Assembly (NCBI GenBank): GCA_036346225.1
Contig: JARFIW010000588.1
Coordinates: 4,717,501 to 4,781,500, forward strand
Direction of reading: 5' to 3'
Source of the DNA: Platerodrilus igneus
Lineage: Eukaryota > Arthropoda > Insecta > Coleoptera > Lycidae
DNA: 64,000 bases
Made by a program: the position numbers and the translations under genes. The notes beneath the pieces are model-generated. The model ran no database searches, had not been told where the DNA came from, and saw only the letters and a list, made by a program, of their open reading frames with translations. The stretch's first letter is position 1, and each line of letters opens with the position of its first letter. Shown here piece by piece: positions 35,996 to 46,472 of this stretch.

Positions 35996-37306
35996 TTATA
36001 ATTTGAATTAGGGCCGCTATACTTGCGGCCACGTCCAATGCTCCATCCGGAGATACTACATTGGGTTTAAACGCGAAAAATAGTCGTGCTCGTAATTTAT
36101 TCTTACTTCATAGTTGATTCACTCTAAATAAAAACTAAATAAAAATCTAACAAACCTAAAAATCTAACAAACCTAACAAACTCTAACAATCTAACAAACC
36201 TAAAATCTGACAAAAACTGGAACAAAAACAAAACAAAAACTAAAAACAGGGTTGTAAATAATGGTATCCCTAGCGCTGACTTTCGAGTGTACCCGATCAA
36301 CAAGCAAAATGAGAGGGGGAGGAATCCGTAATACCGGATAGCAGACGCCGGTTCTGCTTACCAGTGCGACCTGAAGGGTCGTCTTAAAACTATCCAAATC
36401 TAGCTAACTAATTTAAATCCATCCCTAGCTTTCCCTATCGTTCCCTAACTGATTTACATTATGATTACAATCTTCGCAATTCTGCTCGTCCTTCCCAAAT
36501 ATATACAGCAACCAAAATGGCAACAGAACGTCAAACAAAACAAATAAGCCACATAATACATGCTATATATAAATAAATATAAAGTGTAAATATAAAATAT
36601 AAATAAATATAATTATGTAAATATATAAATAAATGTTTAATAAGCGTTAAGCATATAGCAGTGCACAAAATAGCGAAAGCATCACCCTATTTATCAGGTG
36701 CACTCGCACAAGCATTATGTCGGCTAGCGCCTTTACACACCAAACGTGCTTCTTAAATTATTTCAAAGACTACTAATTAATGTAAATCAATGCTTGTGCG
36801 AGTACAGCCGCCACAATTTAAGTCTTACCTCGATAATAAAATTCTCCAGCATCCGAAGATCTGGTCGTCTGTAACTTACTTCTAAAGGTGGGACGGGGTG
36901 CACTGCTAAAGTCATGGTGGGTATGCACTAAATGTTCTTGGGGGGATCACAATCACTATCACTATCACTTCACTTTCAAGTCCTGGGGGGATGCGCGGTT
37001 GCGCTCTGTTTTATTATCCTTGTTTACTTTATTGATTTAATTTAATGAGGGTTTATGATTTATTTGTTATTGTTTATTTGGTATTATTTATTCGATTTTC
37101 CGCACATAATTATGAAGATAGGCAGTGATTGTATTAATGGAGTGGGGTTTCTCGTGCATAGTGGACATTTTGGTATAATTATCTTTTTTTTTTTTATTAT
37201 TATTTAATATCAGGTTTTGGTTATGCTCGTATCCTTACTCACGCCAAGTCAATCTAAAATTTTTCAATCCTCCCACCAACCCCACCGAATTTTTTACACG
37301 CGGTCG
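35996..37306 (-). other. 3' UTR of R1-like LINE with terminal hairpin
   Basis: Non-coding tail of the LINE. A perfect 6-bp hairpin, GGCCGC-TATACTT-GCGGCC, lies at 36012-36030, only about 16 bp from the 3' end of the element. Short direct repeats of the type ATCTAACAAACCTAA fill 36140-36210. The stem could be a recognition structure for the element's own RT, but this is inference. Confidence 0.55.
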
Positions 37307-38953
37307 TCATTGATTGTCTAATCTCGCGACCCTTCCCGCGAATTCTTTTAAGGCTGTCCAGAACGCCTTCTGGTTAACCACTTCCCCGACTTCCTCTAGG
37401 CTCTTTGGCCATGCCAGACCTAGGATAGCTAGTTTGCTATCAGCCAACCCTCGATTTCCCGCCTCAAGCGGGCAGTCGAAAAGCACGTGCTCTGCGCTTT
37501 CCGCGCCCTCACCGCATTCGCAGCGGTCGCTGTTGATTAGACCGAACCTTTGTAAATACGCCTTCAGGGCGCCGTGCCCTGTTATCAACTGCACCATTTT
37601 GTGATCGAGCTTAACCTCGAACTTACCTCTGGCTTCTATGCTCGGTATGAATTTGTGGGTCAACCTGCCCGTGGCAGCGTTGTTCCACCTCTCTTCCCAT
37701 TGTCGAATTGATTTTTCGCGTAGCTTTCTTTTGATTAAAGACCTCGGTATCGACGAATGTGATATTCGAAAGTCGCCCGTCGCGGCCTCTTTAGCTAATT
37801 CGTCAGCCCTATCGTTTCCTACGTTACCATTGTGCGACCTGACCCAACAGAACTTTAAACGTCGAAACTCTAGCGCCGTACGCGCTATCCTCCAGACGTC
37901 CGCTTGGAGATCTGTCGAGGTGTTCATGTTTGTTAAAGCCGTTAGCGCCGATTTACTATCACTGATTATATAATACTCGTCTCTGCCTGTATGGTTTATT
38001 ACGTAATCGATAGCCTCTCGTATGGCTACCAATTCGCACTGGAAGATAGTGCACCAGTTCGCGAGTTTGGTTTGAAACCGAAACACCTCCCTTTCCTGCT
38101 TATACACGACAAACGCCGCACCTGCTTGCCCATCGTCCATACGTGAACCGTCCGTATAAATTCTGATACCCATCGCGTCCTCATCACCTTCGACAAACTC
38201 GATCCCTCTAATATCAGCCGGGTGCCCTAACTCAGATACAACAATCTTTCTTGCAATTTCCCTATTATCAAGATTAAGATCTTCGATAATTTCGCGCCCT
38301 TTTCCTATATTTATTAATCGTCTATCTCTAATCTCCCTAACGACATATTCGATAGGGAGAGTCCTACTGATCACCAGGACAGCCTCCGTGGAGGTGGTCC
38401 TGTACGCCCTCGCCGTTTTTACCGCGGTTATGCGTTGTACGCTCGTCAATTGACGCATCTCCCGGACTTTACAACCTTCTGCCCATACAGAAGCTGCGTA
38501 CAGTATTGCCGGCTCAATTGCTCCGGCATAAACCGTCCTCAGCGATTCGCCCCTGAAACCCCACTTTATTTTAGCCGCCGCCATCATTTTGAATGATATT
38601 TCGCCGCCCTTACTTTTTACGTATTGTACGTGCGCTTTCCAATTTAATTTATTGTCGATCTTGACGCCGAGGTAGGTAATACAATCTTTAAACGGGATTT
38701 TCTCCCCTCCTAGCTCTAACCTAGGAGGTCTCTGTCCTGGTTTCGTGCCGAAATAAAGCGCCTCTGACTTCGCCGTGTTAAACTTTAATTTTACCGCCTG
38801 CGACCATTCGTGTAATTTATTAAGCGCCTCGTTCGGTTTTGTGCGCATATCCATTAACAATCTCGATCTTACAATTAAAAGTGTGTCATCTGCAAACCCA
38901 ACGATTGAGCATCCTGCGGGCAACTTGACCCTAAAGATGCTCTCATACAACAA
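37307..38953 (-). pseudogene. R1-like LINE ORF2, RT end and RNase H
   Basis: A 548-codon open frame. RT palm with GFADDTLLI (catalytic FADD), then KLHEWSQAVKLKFN, ITYLGVKID and the thumb. RNase H follows: IRIYTDGSRMDDGQAGAAF (first Asp), CELVAIREAIDYV (Glu), ISDSKSALTAL (second Asp), VRSHNGNVGNDRADELA (His and last Asp). A zinc-knuckle-like CECGEGAESAEHVLFDC closes the protein. All visible catalytic residues are intact, so only the upstream frame breaks inactivate ORF2. It is expected to copy LINE RNA at the target nick. Confidence 0.9.
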
Positions 38954-40342
38954 CTTCCAAAATGTGGGACCAGAACATGACCCTTGCGGGCATCCCTTTC
39001 CACCTCACGCGACAGAACTTCACCCGGAATTTCAACCTGTGCTAATCGCCCCGAGAAATAGCTCTTGACCAAAGACATCAAGTTTCGCGGACAACCCCTA
39101 CGATCTAACTCGCAAACGATTAATGGCCACCAGGCAGCATCAAATGCTCCTGAAATGTCCAAAGCAACAACGACACAGTACTCTTTGGCATCTCTTGCCT
39201 GCTTAATTTCCCCGACAACGAACTCTAACGCGTCGATAGTCGACTTGCCCTCCACGAAACCAAACTGTCGGTTATTAAAACCGCCGCTGTCTCGCACTAG
39301 GTGTTCAACACGCGTAGTCATAACGCGATCTAAAACTTTCCCCAGCACCGGTAGCAAGCTAATTGGACGATAGCTGCCCGGATCTGACGCATCCGCCTTT
39401 TAGGTTTGGGTATAAATTTCTCATTCTGGATTTTCCAGCAACGCGGAAAAACGCCCTTTCTAAACAAAGATTAAACAACCCAACAAAGACACACGGGGCT
39501 AACAGGCACGCCTGCAGAGCTGCGTCTGAAGTGATTCCATCATGCCCCGGTGCCTTCTTAGGGTTCATCCTCCTAAGAGCCCTGACGACCTCGTGAACTA
39601 GGATTGCCTTATCGGCACCTGTTCCTTGCGCCTTTGCAGCTTCCCGACGTATTAAATCGTGCGACCCTTCATCCCCCTCGGGATTATCCGATGGGAAAAA
39701 TTTCTCTAGTAAATATTCCGCTGTGGTTTTAAAACCTTCCGTGTATTCGCCATTTGTTTTCTTTATATTACTGAGCGCGATTTTTTGTTGTTTTCCTCTA
39801 ATTACGCGGTATGCGGTTCCCCAGGGTTCTTTCTCTGAGTTTTGCGTGCAGAATTCTTTGAATTTATTCGTTCGCGTTTCTTCTATTAATATTTTATATT
39901 CGCGGTAACTTTGATTATATTCTATTCTCCGTTGTTCTCTTATATCTCCCGAGGCGCGTTGATAGCGGCGCCTTAGGTTACGCGTTTCTGCCCGCTTGGT
40001 GGTTAGTTCCCGGGTCCACCAGGGTACGCTGTTTTTAAATGTTTTCCTTTGCGGCATGGAATACGACGACGCGTTTACCACCGCGTCGTTCAATTTTTTC
40101 GCGAGTGTTTCTACTTCGTCTGCCTCTCGGCAGTTAAATAGCTCATTTTCGAGCGCAGGGATACTTTCGCCAAATTTTTCTTTAAACCGCTCCCAATTTG
40201 CTTTTTTATTACAGAACCGCGGAAATATAGTTAGCTGCTCGTTTGCGCTTGTTTTGGTTTCAACGTCCCATGTTATTAATTTATGGTCAGAGAGCGTTTC
40301 CTCGTCCGACCTTAGTTTCCAATTACAAATCGTTTCTAACAT
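38875..40342 (-). pseudogene. R1-like LINE ORF2, endonuclease end and RT fingers
   Basis: Two frames. One (to 39359) carries the endonuclease end, SDHKLITWDVET, then a linker and the RT entry KAPGHDGITSDAAL. The other (39357-38875) carries VLDRVMTTRVEHLV, NRQFGFVEGKSTIDAL and VVALDISGAFDAAWW (first RT Asp). A frameshift near 39370 joins them. Another near 38950 disrupts the PQGxxxGPxLW region just before the FADD block. Confidence 0.85.
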
Positions 40343-40365
40343 TTCGTGCGAGACTGCAGTAATAT

Positions 40366-40970
40366 CTATAAAACTGCTGCCCTATGCGTCTCAAACGTAG
40401 GTGAATCATTAGTGTTTATCACACTAAGGTCCCATCCCGTAAAAAGATCAGCAACCTGCGAGCCTCTATCGTCTTCGATAGGGCTGCCCCATAATGGCGA
40501 CTTAGCATTAAAATCTCCCCCGATGATTAAATTTTTATTCCTACCGATTTTGCGCAAAATGTTTTCAACTTGGTTTACTAAGTCCTCGGTTTGAGGATTT
40601 TCCGCCGGGAATCAACCGGCGGAAGATACGCGCTGATCACGTAAAATGTATTTAGCCCTGATTTAATTTCGACCGTTGTTAAAAATTCGTTGGATAAATT
40701 ATTTAGTATTATTCCGGCGCACGTCCCATTATTTATTATTATACCGCTACGCGGTCGTTCGCTGTTTGCGTTTAAAACGGTGACCCCCTTCCCAAAACTT
40801 GTTATTTTATGGCTGTACAGGTGCGGTTCCTGTACAAGCCCGATGTCGATATTATTTTCGCTAAATAACTTTACGAAGTTATTTGTAGCCCCTTTTCCTT
40901 TCCCGAGATTTAATTGCGCGAATTTAACCTTCTTGCTTCTTTTAAATTGTTCTTTTTCTTCACGGTCCAT
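40366..40970 (-). pseudogene. R1-like LINE ORF2, APE endonuclease start
   Basis: It starts with KVKFAQLNLGKGKGATN (Asn of the active site), then IGLVQEPHL (catalytic Glu), and after a frame break near 40580 LIIGGDFNAKSPLWGS (Asp-x-Asn). A further break near 40400 leads into SDHKLITW. The protein is the target-nicking enzyme of the LINE. ORF2 begins by overlapping the last codons of ORF1 (40960/40970). Confidence 0.85.
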
Positions 40971-42131
40971 AATCGATGTTGCGTGTGATTGCGTTCTTCA
41001 ATCTCAGCATCGTGGGGCATCTACTCGACTTGGCGTCGTGGCGCGTATCGACCTTCGCGCCACCGCCAGTTCTGTCGTTTGCCCTAGCGCAAACCACACA
41101 GCAGGGGACTGCCCTCCGGCAATTCTTGAACTCGTAACCGACTTCGGCACAGTTACCGCACCACTGTACCTTCTCCCTGCACTCCATCGATCTATGGCCG
41201 TACTCGTAGCACCTGTAGCACTGGGTCATCGAGAAGTGGTCCCGGGCCCAGACTCTTCGCCACCTGAGATTTATAGCGTCAGCTAATATACGTCTCCGAA
41301 GTGTGGGGGTCACTTCGAAGACTACGTTGACGAAGGGATCCCTAGGGCCCTTTCCGCCAAACCTAAATTTCTCCCTCAGGTGGTCTTCAATCTTTAAATC
41401 GCCGAAGCGGGGATTCTGGCACGCGATCAACCGCACCAGCTCTTCCGCCTTCATCCCGCTTCGACCCCCGGAAGAACGACCCGTGGGCGCTTCTTCTCGA
41501 TGGTCTTCGCCACGAGCTCTTTGCAGTCACCGACAACCTTCGACTGCAGTTTCTTCGCATCTTCTCGGTTTGCACACTCGACAACTACACCGCCCTTGCG
41601 AGTTCTACGAGCTCCGACCACAACAAAACCATCACGAGCGGGATCGACCTTCTTCTTTAGGGTCGACATGACGTCATCCTTCTCCCCTGGCCTGGCGTCG
41701 ACCCTAACTGCAAAGGTGGGCGTCGCACCTGCAGCAGCTGCAGCATACGACGCCTTCCGCGGCATCGGCACCTCCTGGCTCCTGGAACACTGCTGCCCTG
41801 AAACACAAGCAACCACCGCTGGACTTCCCCCGACAACATTTGCTCTCCCAGAATTACTAGCCACAAGCCGCAGCGTCCTAACCATACCTATAAGTTGATT
41901 CGCCGCGTCGAGGAAATCATCCAGGGCGTAGCGAATCTTCTTTCTGTCCTCCACGACGATAGTGGCGGAGGTTGTCGGCACCCTCCCGGAGATGGCCCAG
42001 TGCGCCTTCCTCACCCTCAATCTCAGGAGGTCCAGCTCATCGAGGTCGCTAGCTGCAGCGCTAACGTCGCTGCTAGTCGACATCTTTCGCTGGGCTCCCG
42101 AAGTTGAGGGCGATTCAGGCGCCGCAGCCAC
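40960..42131 (-). pseudogene. R1-like LINE ORF1, zinc-knuckle protein
   Basis: The N-terminal part (42131-41451) is Ala/Ser-rich with a helical region. After a frameshift around 41453, 41454-40960 carries an RRM-like VNVVFEVTPTLRRRILA and zinc knuckles: CYRCYEYGHRSMEC, CGNCAEVGYEFKNC (one His replaced by Tyr) and CCVVCARAND with later Cys. The start at 42131 is uncertain because open frame in another register continues upstream to 42348. Role: LINE RNA binding. Confidence 0.8.
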
Positions 42132-42349
42132 CCCAGGGGCCCTGACTCCCCGACACGACCGCCGCAGACACAGGCTCCTCTACCTCCTGTACCTCCTCCT
42201 GAATCCCTAACCTAACGTCTTTTAAAATTACCTTTAGCTGTTTCCCCAACAGCGCCCTCAACCTCCGACCTATTAGACTCGACCTATCTCCCTCTTCTTC
42301 CTGGGCAACGGGTCCTCGTCGCGGTGGACCACCATGCTGACAAAACAAA

Positions 42350-43439
42350 CGACAAAAATGACACCTAAAACGCAGCTCAAAACCACTTGACCGTTACGAC
42401 GCTAAAAGAAAGACGCTAGAAGAACGCAAAACGTTGGTCCAATAAAATGTTTTGTTTAAAGGTGAACCGTAAGCAACCTTGTATTTATTTAAACTTTGAA
42501 CCGCCCAATTAAATATCAAATTTTAACAAAATACAACAAGCACCAAGCGTCAAAATAACAACTAGAATCAAATAAATTCCTAGCGCAATTCGATTCAAAA
42601 TGTACCGCGAAGAACACTATTTATTTATTTTAAATTTCTAAAACCGCCAAATCAATTTAAATAAACTAATTACTTCAAACAATTAAAATATATAATTTAC
42701 AAACAACAACACTTTATTTTTAAACGTGTAATTAAGAAAATAAGGTCGAGCGCAATCGGAATGAGGTAACCGGAAATGACCTTTCACTTTATCGCTTGGT
42801 AACTAGCACAACCCGTAACTGTTACACCGCTTAATTACACCAAAATCGATTTTAAAAGAACTTATAAGTACGCGTGTAGTTAAATTACGGAAAATTTATA
42901 TTAAAATTGTTTTAAAATTTACAGTTTTTGAGATATTTATTTGATTTAAAAAGGCTTAGATTTTTGTTTTTTGGTTATTATTTTATTATACGCACACTAT
43001 AAAAATTTCAAACACTTTTTGGTTGTTTTACCCGGTTTTTTACTCGATTTACGCGGTTTTTATTTTAAATTTATTATTAAAAATGCCTTTTTGAGTTATT
43101 CCGAAACTATTTTGAGTATTAGTTTAGTAGATTACTGTTTTATTGGCCCGTAATTTATTTATTTTATTTTAAAACGCGGATTTAGTTTAAATTACAAAGA
43201 AAACGCGATTTATTTAGTTTTTATTTAGTTTAAATTCTGTTTTAAAATTTTTATTTTACTACCCTGTATTTAAATTTTGATGGCACACAATTATAAAAAT
43301 AAAACACAATAAAAAGCAAAGCTTTAAATAAAATAATTCAACAATAAATAATAAAACCCTAGATAAACACTTACTGTTATTGCTGAAGCGGGAGCTCGGC
43401 AGAAACACGTCCGCTCGCTTCAAGCGGCAACTAGAAAGT
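42350..43439 (-). promoter_or_regulatory. 5' leader of R1-like LINE
   Basis: About 1.1 kb of non-coding sequence upstream of ORF1. The first ~70 bases at the extreme 5' end (43370-43439) are GC-rich, contrasting with the AT-rich remainder. By analogy with other LINEs this would hold an internal promoter, but no element can be named. Confidence 0.5.
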
Positions 43440-43454
43440 TGAATTAGTACAACA
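43440..43454. repeat. Right 15-bp target duplication of R1-like LINE
   Basis: TGAATTAGTACAACA, identical to 35981-35995. Confidence 0.9.
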
Positions 43455-43877
43455 GCAGCCAACTGTAGGAAAAGCTTTGGTCCTTCAAGATAAAAATCGT
43501 TATGTTTACTATCTGGTCACCAAAAGTTCTTTATAGCAGAGACCTAGTTATGGACATCTATGGGAGGCTTTGCTAAATCTTAAGGCTCAGATGATGGAAA
43601 ATGGAGTAACGAAACTAGCGGTGCCCAAGCTAGGCTGTGGACTGGATCGTTTAGATTGGAGGATAGTCCAAAATATGCTAGAAGTAGTTTTCCAAGAAAC
43701 CAACGTCCAGGTCCTTGTTAATTGTTATCAACAGGTTGCCTACCAAGACCAAAAAAAGAGCGTTGACTGTTATTTCCAAAGACGCGGTGGATGCACCAGA
43801 GGAGATAGCTGCCGATAACGTCATCAGTCATCGAATTGGCGTCAAAATGTATTCACAGTTACGAGACGTAACGGTTT
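43440..43877 (+). pseudogene. OARD1-like macrodomain, C-terminal half, plus CCCH zinc finger
   Basis: The reading resumes with ELVQ (duplicated target), then VLQDKNRYVYYLVTK, one TAG, RPSYGHLWEALLNLK, KLAVPKLGCGLDRLDW and VVFQETNVQVLV. This is the second half of an OARD1-type macrodomain; GCGLDRLDW is its signature loop. After about 20 residues comes C-x7-C-x5-C-x3-H (CYFQRRGGCTRGDSC, then Arg, a TAA at 43816-43818, Arg and His), the spacing of a CCCH RNA-binding finger. The stop lies within the last spacer. The frame stays open afterwards towards the polypurine tract. Confidence 0.75.
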
Positions 43878-43891
43878 TAAAGAGGGGGGGG
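43878..43891 (+). promoter_or_regulatory. Polypurine tract of gypsy element
   Basis: TAAAGAGGGGGGGG lies three bases before the LTR start TGTTGCGAGC, the usual place for the plus-strand primer of an LTR retrotransposon. Confidence 0.7.
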
Positions 43892-43894
43892 CAG

Positions 43895-44420
43895 TGTTGC
43901 GAGCTACTATTAGGCAACCCGTCAAACACACACAAGCGCCGTAGGCACTGTATATTCTCCAGGAATCGAGAATTCTTCTAGCAATTACTGGAGAATGAGT
44001 CATCCTTTTTAATTCAGAGTATATATAAGACCGCTAATAGATGCAAGAGTTAGTCTATATCAGAATGTCGAATATCGTGTAAAGTAAAAATAGTTGAGCT
44101 CTTGGAAGTCCAAGAGTATACATAAATGTTATATTATGTGTCTAATGTATATGCAGCTTGTAAAATACATAAATAGACAAAAGTGTAATAAATAAATAGT
44201 TGTGTTAGTGTTGTTAATAGACCTATGGTTAAGAATTTAGTTTAAGAAGATATTAGTGCTTGTAAATTCATTAGTGTGATAGTGCTTCATTGTTAATTGG
44301 ACGGAAAACATCTATAAATAAGGCATATACTGTTAATTAGACTTGTGAACAGTGAGCAATAAAGACTCTTGTTATTACTTGTTTTAAATTAGTGAAACGC
44401 GGTAGTAGTAGCCCGCTACA
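43895..44420 (+). repeat. 3' LTR of macrodomain-bearing gypsy element
   Basis: 526 bp starting TGTTGCGAGC and ending GCCCGCTACA, so the ends form a TG...CA inverted repeat. It contains a TATA-like GTATATATAAG at about 44018 and an AATAAA (AGCAATAAAGAC) at about 44359, in LTR promoter/poly(A) order. No matching 5' LTR was found in the window. Confidence 0.75.
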
Positions 44421-45128
44421 ATATTTTACCCCAAACCGGCATTGTACCCTAAAACGGCTCTGTTGCCCATAAACAGCAACGAATAGCTATATCCTGGACT
44501 GAATTTAGATAATAGCTTAAGGACGCATATGTGGCGCATTCACTTTTGAAGTAATAAATATAAGTTTTTGAAATTGTTCCATTTATATTTTATTGTTTAT
44601 TCAATGTTTAGTTATTAGCTTAGAAAGTCAAGCTTCAAGAATTGCAAACTTTAAAGAATTATAACAAACCTGTAAAATTTACTAATCAAGCTAGCATTTT
44701 ATTTGTTGGAATTACGTTATTTTAAAATGAAAGAACGTTATCTATCGCTCAATATTGAAATTATTATGTGAACTATATCACACAATAAAAGATGAGATAA
44801 AAATTCCAATTACAACCGCATATCATAAACATTGCCTAATTATAGCATTAAATAAAATTCTCCAACTATCAGATAATAAATTTAATTCCTAATTTTAGTT
44901 ATACGCACGCCGGCAGATGCCTACACATCGCAGTTCTTCCTTATAAAACCCTGCATTAATTTTATTTGGTAAGAGCGCAAGTCTTATTTATTGATCGCCG
45001 CACTATTCTACAAGCGTTCGCATTTAGAAAATGTATTTTTAAATAGCAAACCAGTGCGTGTATAAATAGGTTTTAGTAAATGTCTATTGTTTTGATAATA
45101 AACCGTTAATCCGAAAATATTATAGGTA
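44421..45128 (+). other. Upstream region of the beta-sarcoglycan gene
   Basis: AT-rich non-coding sequence between the LTR and the host gene. TATTATAG at 45117-45124 directly before GTAATGG could be a 3' splice site of a 5'-UTR intron. No TE end is visible. Confidence 0.4.
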
Positions 45129-46091
45129 ATGGAGTGTCGAAGTGGATCGCCTAGTTCTGATGTATTATCCGATGGACTAGACCCGAATTCTGTCCAAAGA
45201 AAATCCTTATTAAAAAAATCTCGATCTAAACACCACAATAATAATTTGAAAGCTGGCTACATTCCAGTTCACGAACAACACTTGGAACCATCTGGTTTAA
45301 AAGGTAGAAAAACATTCGCATTTTGGACCTTAATATTTCTTTTACTTGTCTTGGCTGCTGGAAATTTAATAATGACGATAGTCATTTTAAGCGTTTTGCG
45401 CCTCGGACAGGGAATGGAAAGCTTACAATTCCTTCCACTAGAAAACGCTTTAAAATTTCTAGGCGATACTGATTTCGGAAACGTATACAAACGAGATGGA
45501 ATAATAGATGGTTTTCTGGATGTACCTGTAACAATTATTGGCGATAATGGTGCTATATCAATAAACCTAGTAACTAAATACGACCGACCCGTTAACAAAT
45601 TAAAAATCGACAAAAACGGAACGATTTTTCGAAACATCGAGCATATTGAAATTAAAAACGAACACGGCGATATTATATTTTCATCTGAATTTGATGGCTA
45701 TAAACATTTTAAGCCAATATATAGTATTAACACTAAGTTGATTGAGTGTAATCGTGTCACTAGTCCCATCGGGCAAAAATTAGTGATAGGTGCAAATAAG
45801 ATCGAGTTGAACGGAGCCGAGGGAATTGCTATGGACAGCCAAACTATTCATTTTTATGCAGATAGAAATATTCAGTTAAAGTCGAATCATTCAATTAGTT
45901 TAAACAGTAAAAATGGGATTTATCTGGACACTAGGAAGATGCCCACTCTGTCACTTAAACCAACTAATTACAATAAAACGACATATAAAGTATGCATATG
46001 CATGCCTCAAGGTAAGCTATTTAAGATGTCAGTTCCGGATGTCAACTCTAGAGTGCATTGCAATCAAGTAAATTATAATCCTTGTATGTAA
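45129..46091 (+). CDS. Beta-sarcoglycan
   Basis: An intact 320-residue ORF in one exon, with the family's layout. A Lys/Arg-rich cytoplasmic N-terminus contains KAGYIPVHEQ and GLKGRK. One hydrophobic segment at about residues 62-91 acts as a signal anchor, giving a type II membrane topology. A long beta-rich extracellular part follows, and a C-terminal cysteine cluster (C289, C291, C311, C319) includes YKVCICMPQGKLFKM. Potential N-glycosylation sites are N163, N253 and N282. Sarcoglycans stabilise the dystrophin complex in the muscle membrane. Length matches vertebrate beta-sarcoglycan (about 318). This is the only intact host gene in the window; its open frame amid decayed TEs implies selection. 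An AATAAA lies near 46187. Confidence 0.92.
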   Translation: MECRSGSPSSDVLSDGLDPNSVQRKSLLKKSRSKHHNNNLKAGYIPVHEQHLEPSGLKGRKTFAFWTLIFLLLVLAAGNLIMTIVILSVLRLGQGMESLQFLPLENALKFLGDTDFGNVYKRDGIIDGFLDVPVTIIGDNGAISINLVTKYDRPVNKLKIDKNGTIFRNIEHIEIKNEHGDIIFSSEFDGYKHFKPIYSINTKLIECNRVTSPIGQKLVIGANKIELNGAEGIAMDSQTIHFYADRNIQLKSNHSISLNSKNGIYLDTRKMPTLSLKPTNYNKTTYKVCICMPQGKLFKMSVPDVNSRVHCNQVNYNPCM

Positions 46092-46186
46092 AGGGACACT
46101 AGAATAGTCTTCCTGGGATAGCATATTTTATAAATTTCAAAGAGTACTAAATGTGGATGATTTAATAACAGTTAAAAATTATTCGC

Positions 46187-46192
46187 AATAAA
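46187..46192 (+). terminator. Polyadenylation signal of beta-sarcoglycan
   Basis: AATAAA about 95 bp after the stop codon is the likely 3' end signal. Confidence 0.55.
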
Positions 46193-46472
46193 GCGTCTCT
46201 TACTAGTACTACCTGTTGTATTAAATGTTTGTATTATTTAAATCTGTTGTTAATTATAATTAGCATGAGCCAATATTAAAAATTTAGTATATAGAATGGT
46301 TTAAATAGTTTTATTTTCAATTTTACTATAACCTACTCTATAGTACAGATTAATCAATCATAGCTATATACCACAATGTTAAGGAATTGGCTAACTCTAG
46401 CCTTAAATGGATAAAAGCGATGTTGTCAGTTTTATATAAACAATACCTTCAAATATAGAAAAGCGTATTTAA
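46193..46472. other. Intergenic spacer
   Basis: AT-rich; no feature recognised up to the TTAA at 46469-46472. Confidence 0.4.

Larger units (their letters stand above)
35996..43439 (-). mobile_element. R1-like LINE, full length
   Basis: The 7,444-bp unit lies exactly between the two 15-bp duplications. On the minus strand it has a ~1.1 kb GC-rich-starting leader (43439-42350), ORF1 with zinc knuckles (about 42131-40960), ORF2 with APE endonuclease, RT, RNase H and a CCHC tail (40970-37307), and a 1.3 kb 3' UTR. The 3' end has no poly(A) tail. The ORF layout and RNase H fit the R1 clade or the nearby LOA group. Coding sequence is more GC-rich than the flanks, and only a few frameshifts are present, so the insertion is relatively young. 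Confidence 0.85.
33079..44420 (+). mobile_element. Ty3/gypsy element carrying a macrodomain ORF (5' part missing)
   Basis: In order: protease tail, RT (internally deleted), RNase H, integrase zinc domain and core, an OARD1-like macrodomain plus CCCH finger ORF, a polypurine tract, and an LTR. No gag and no 5' LTR are recognisable upstream. A complete R1-like LINE (35996-43439) is inserted in the macrodomain ORF with a perfect 15-bp duplication. The macrodomain starts only about 60 bp after the integrase stop and ends about 75 bp before the LTR. It therefore lies within the retrotransposon, in the position where env would be in errantiviruses. Confidence 0.75.

Noticed and set aside
37314..42210. 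Plus-strand ORFs across the R1-like LINE
   Set aside because: They are shadows of the minus-strand LINE coding sequence, which is GC-richer and so has long antisense frames.
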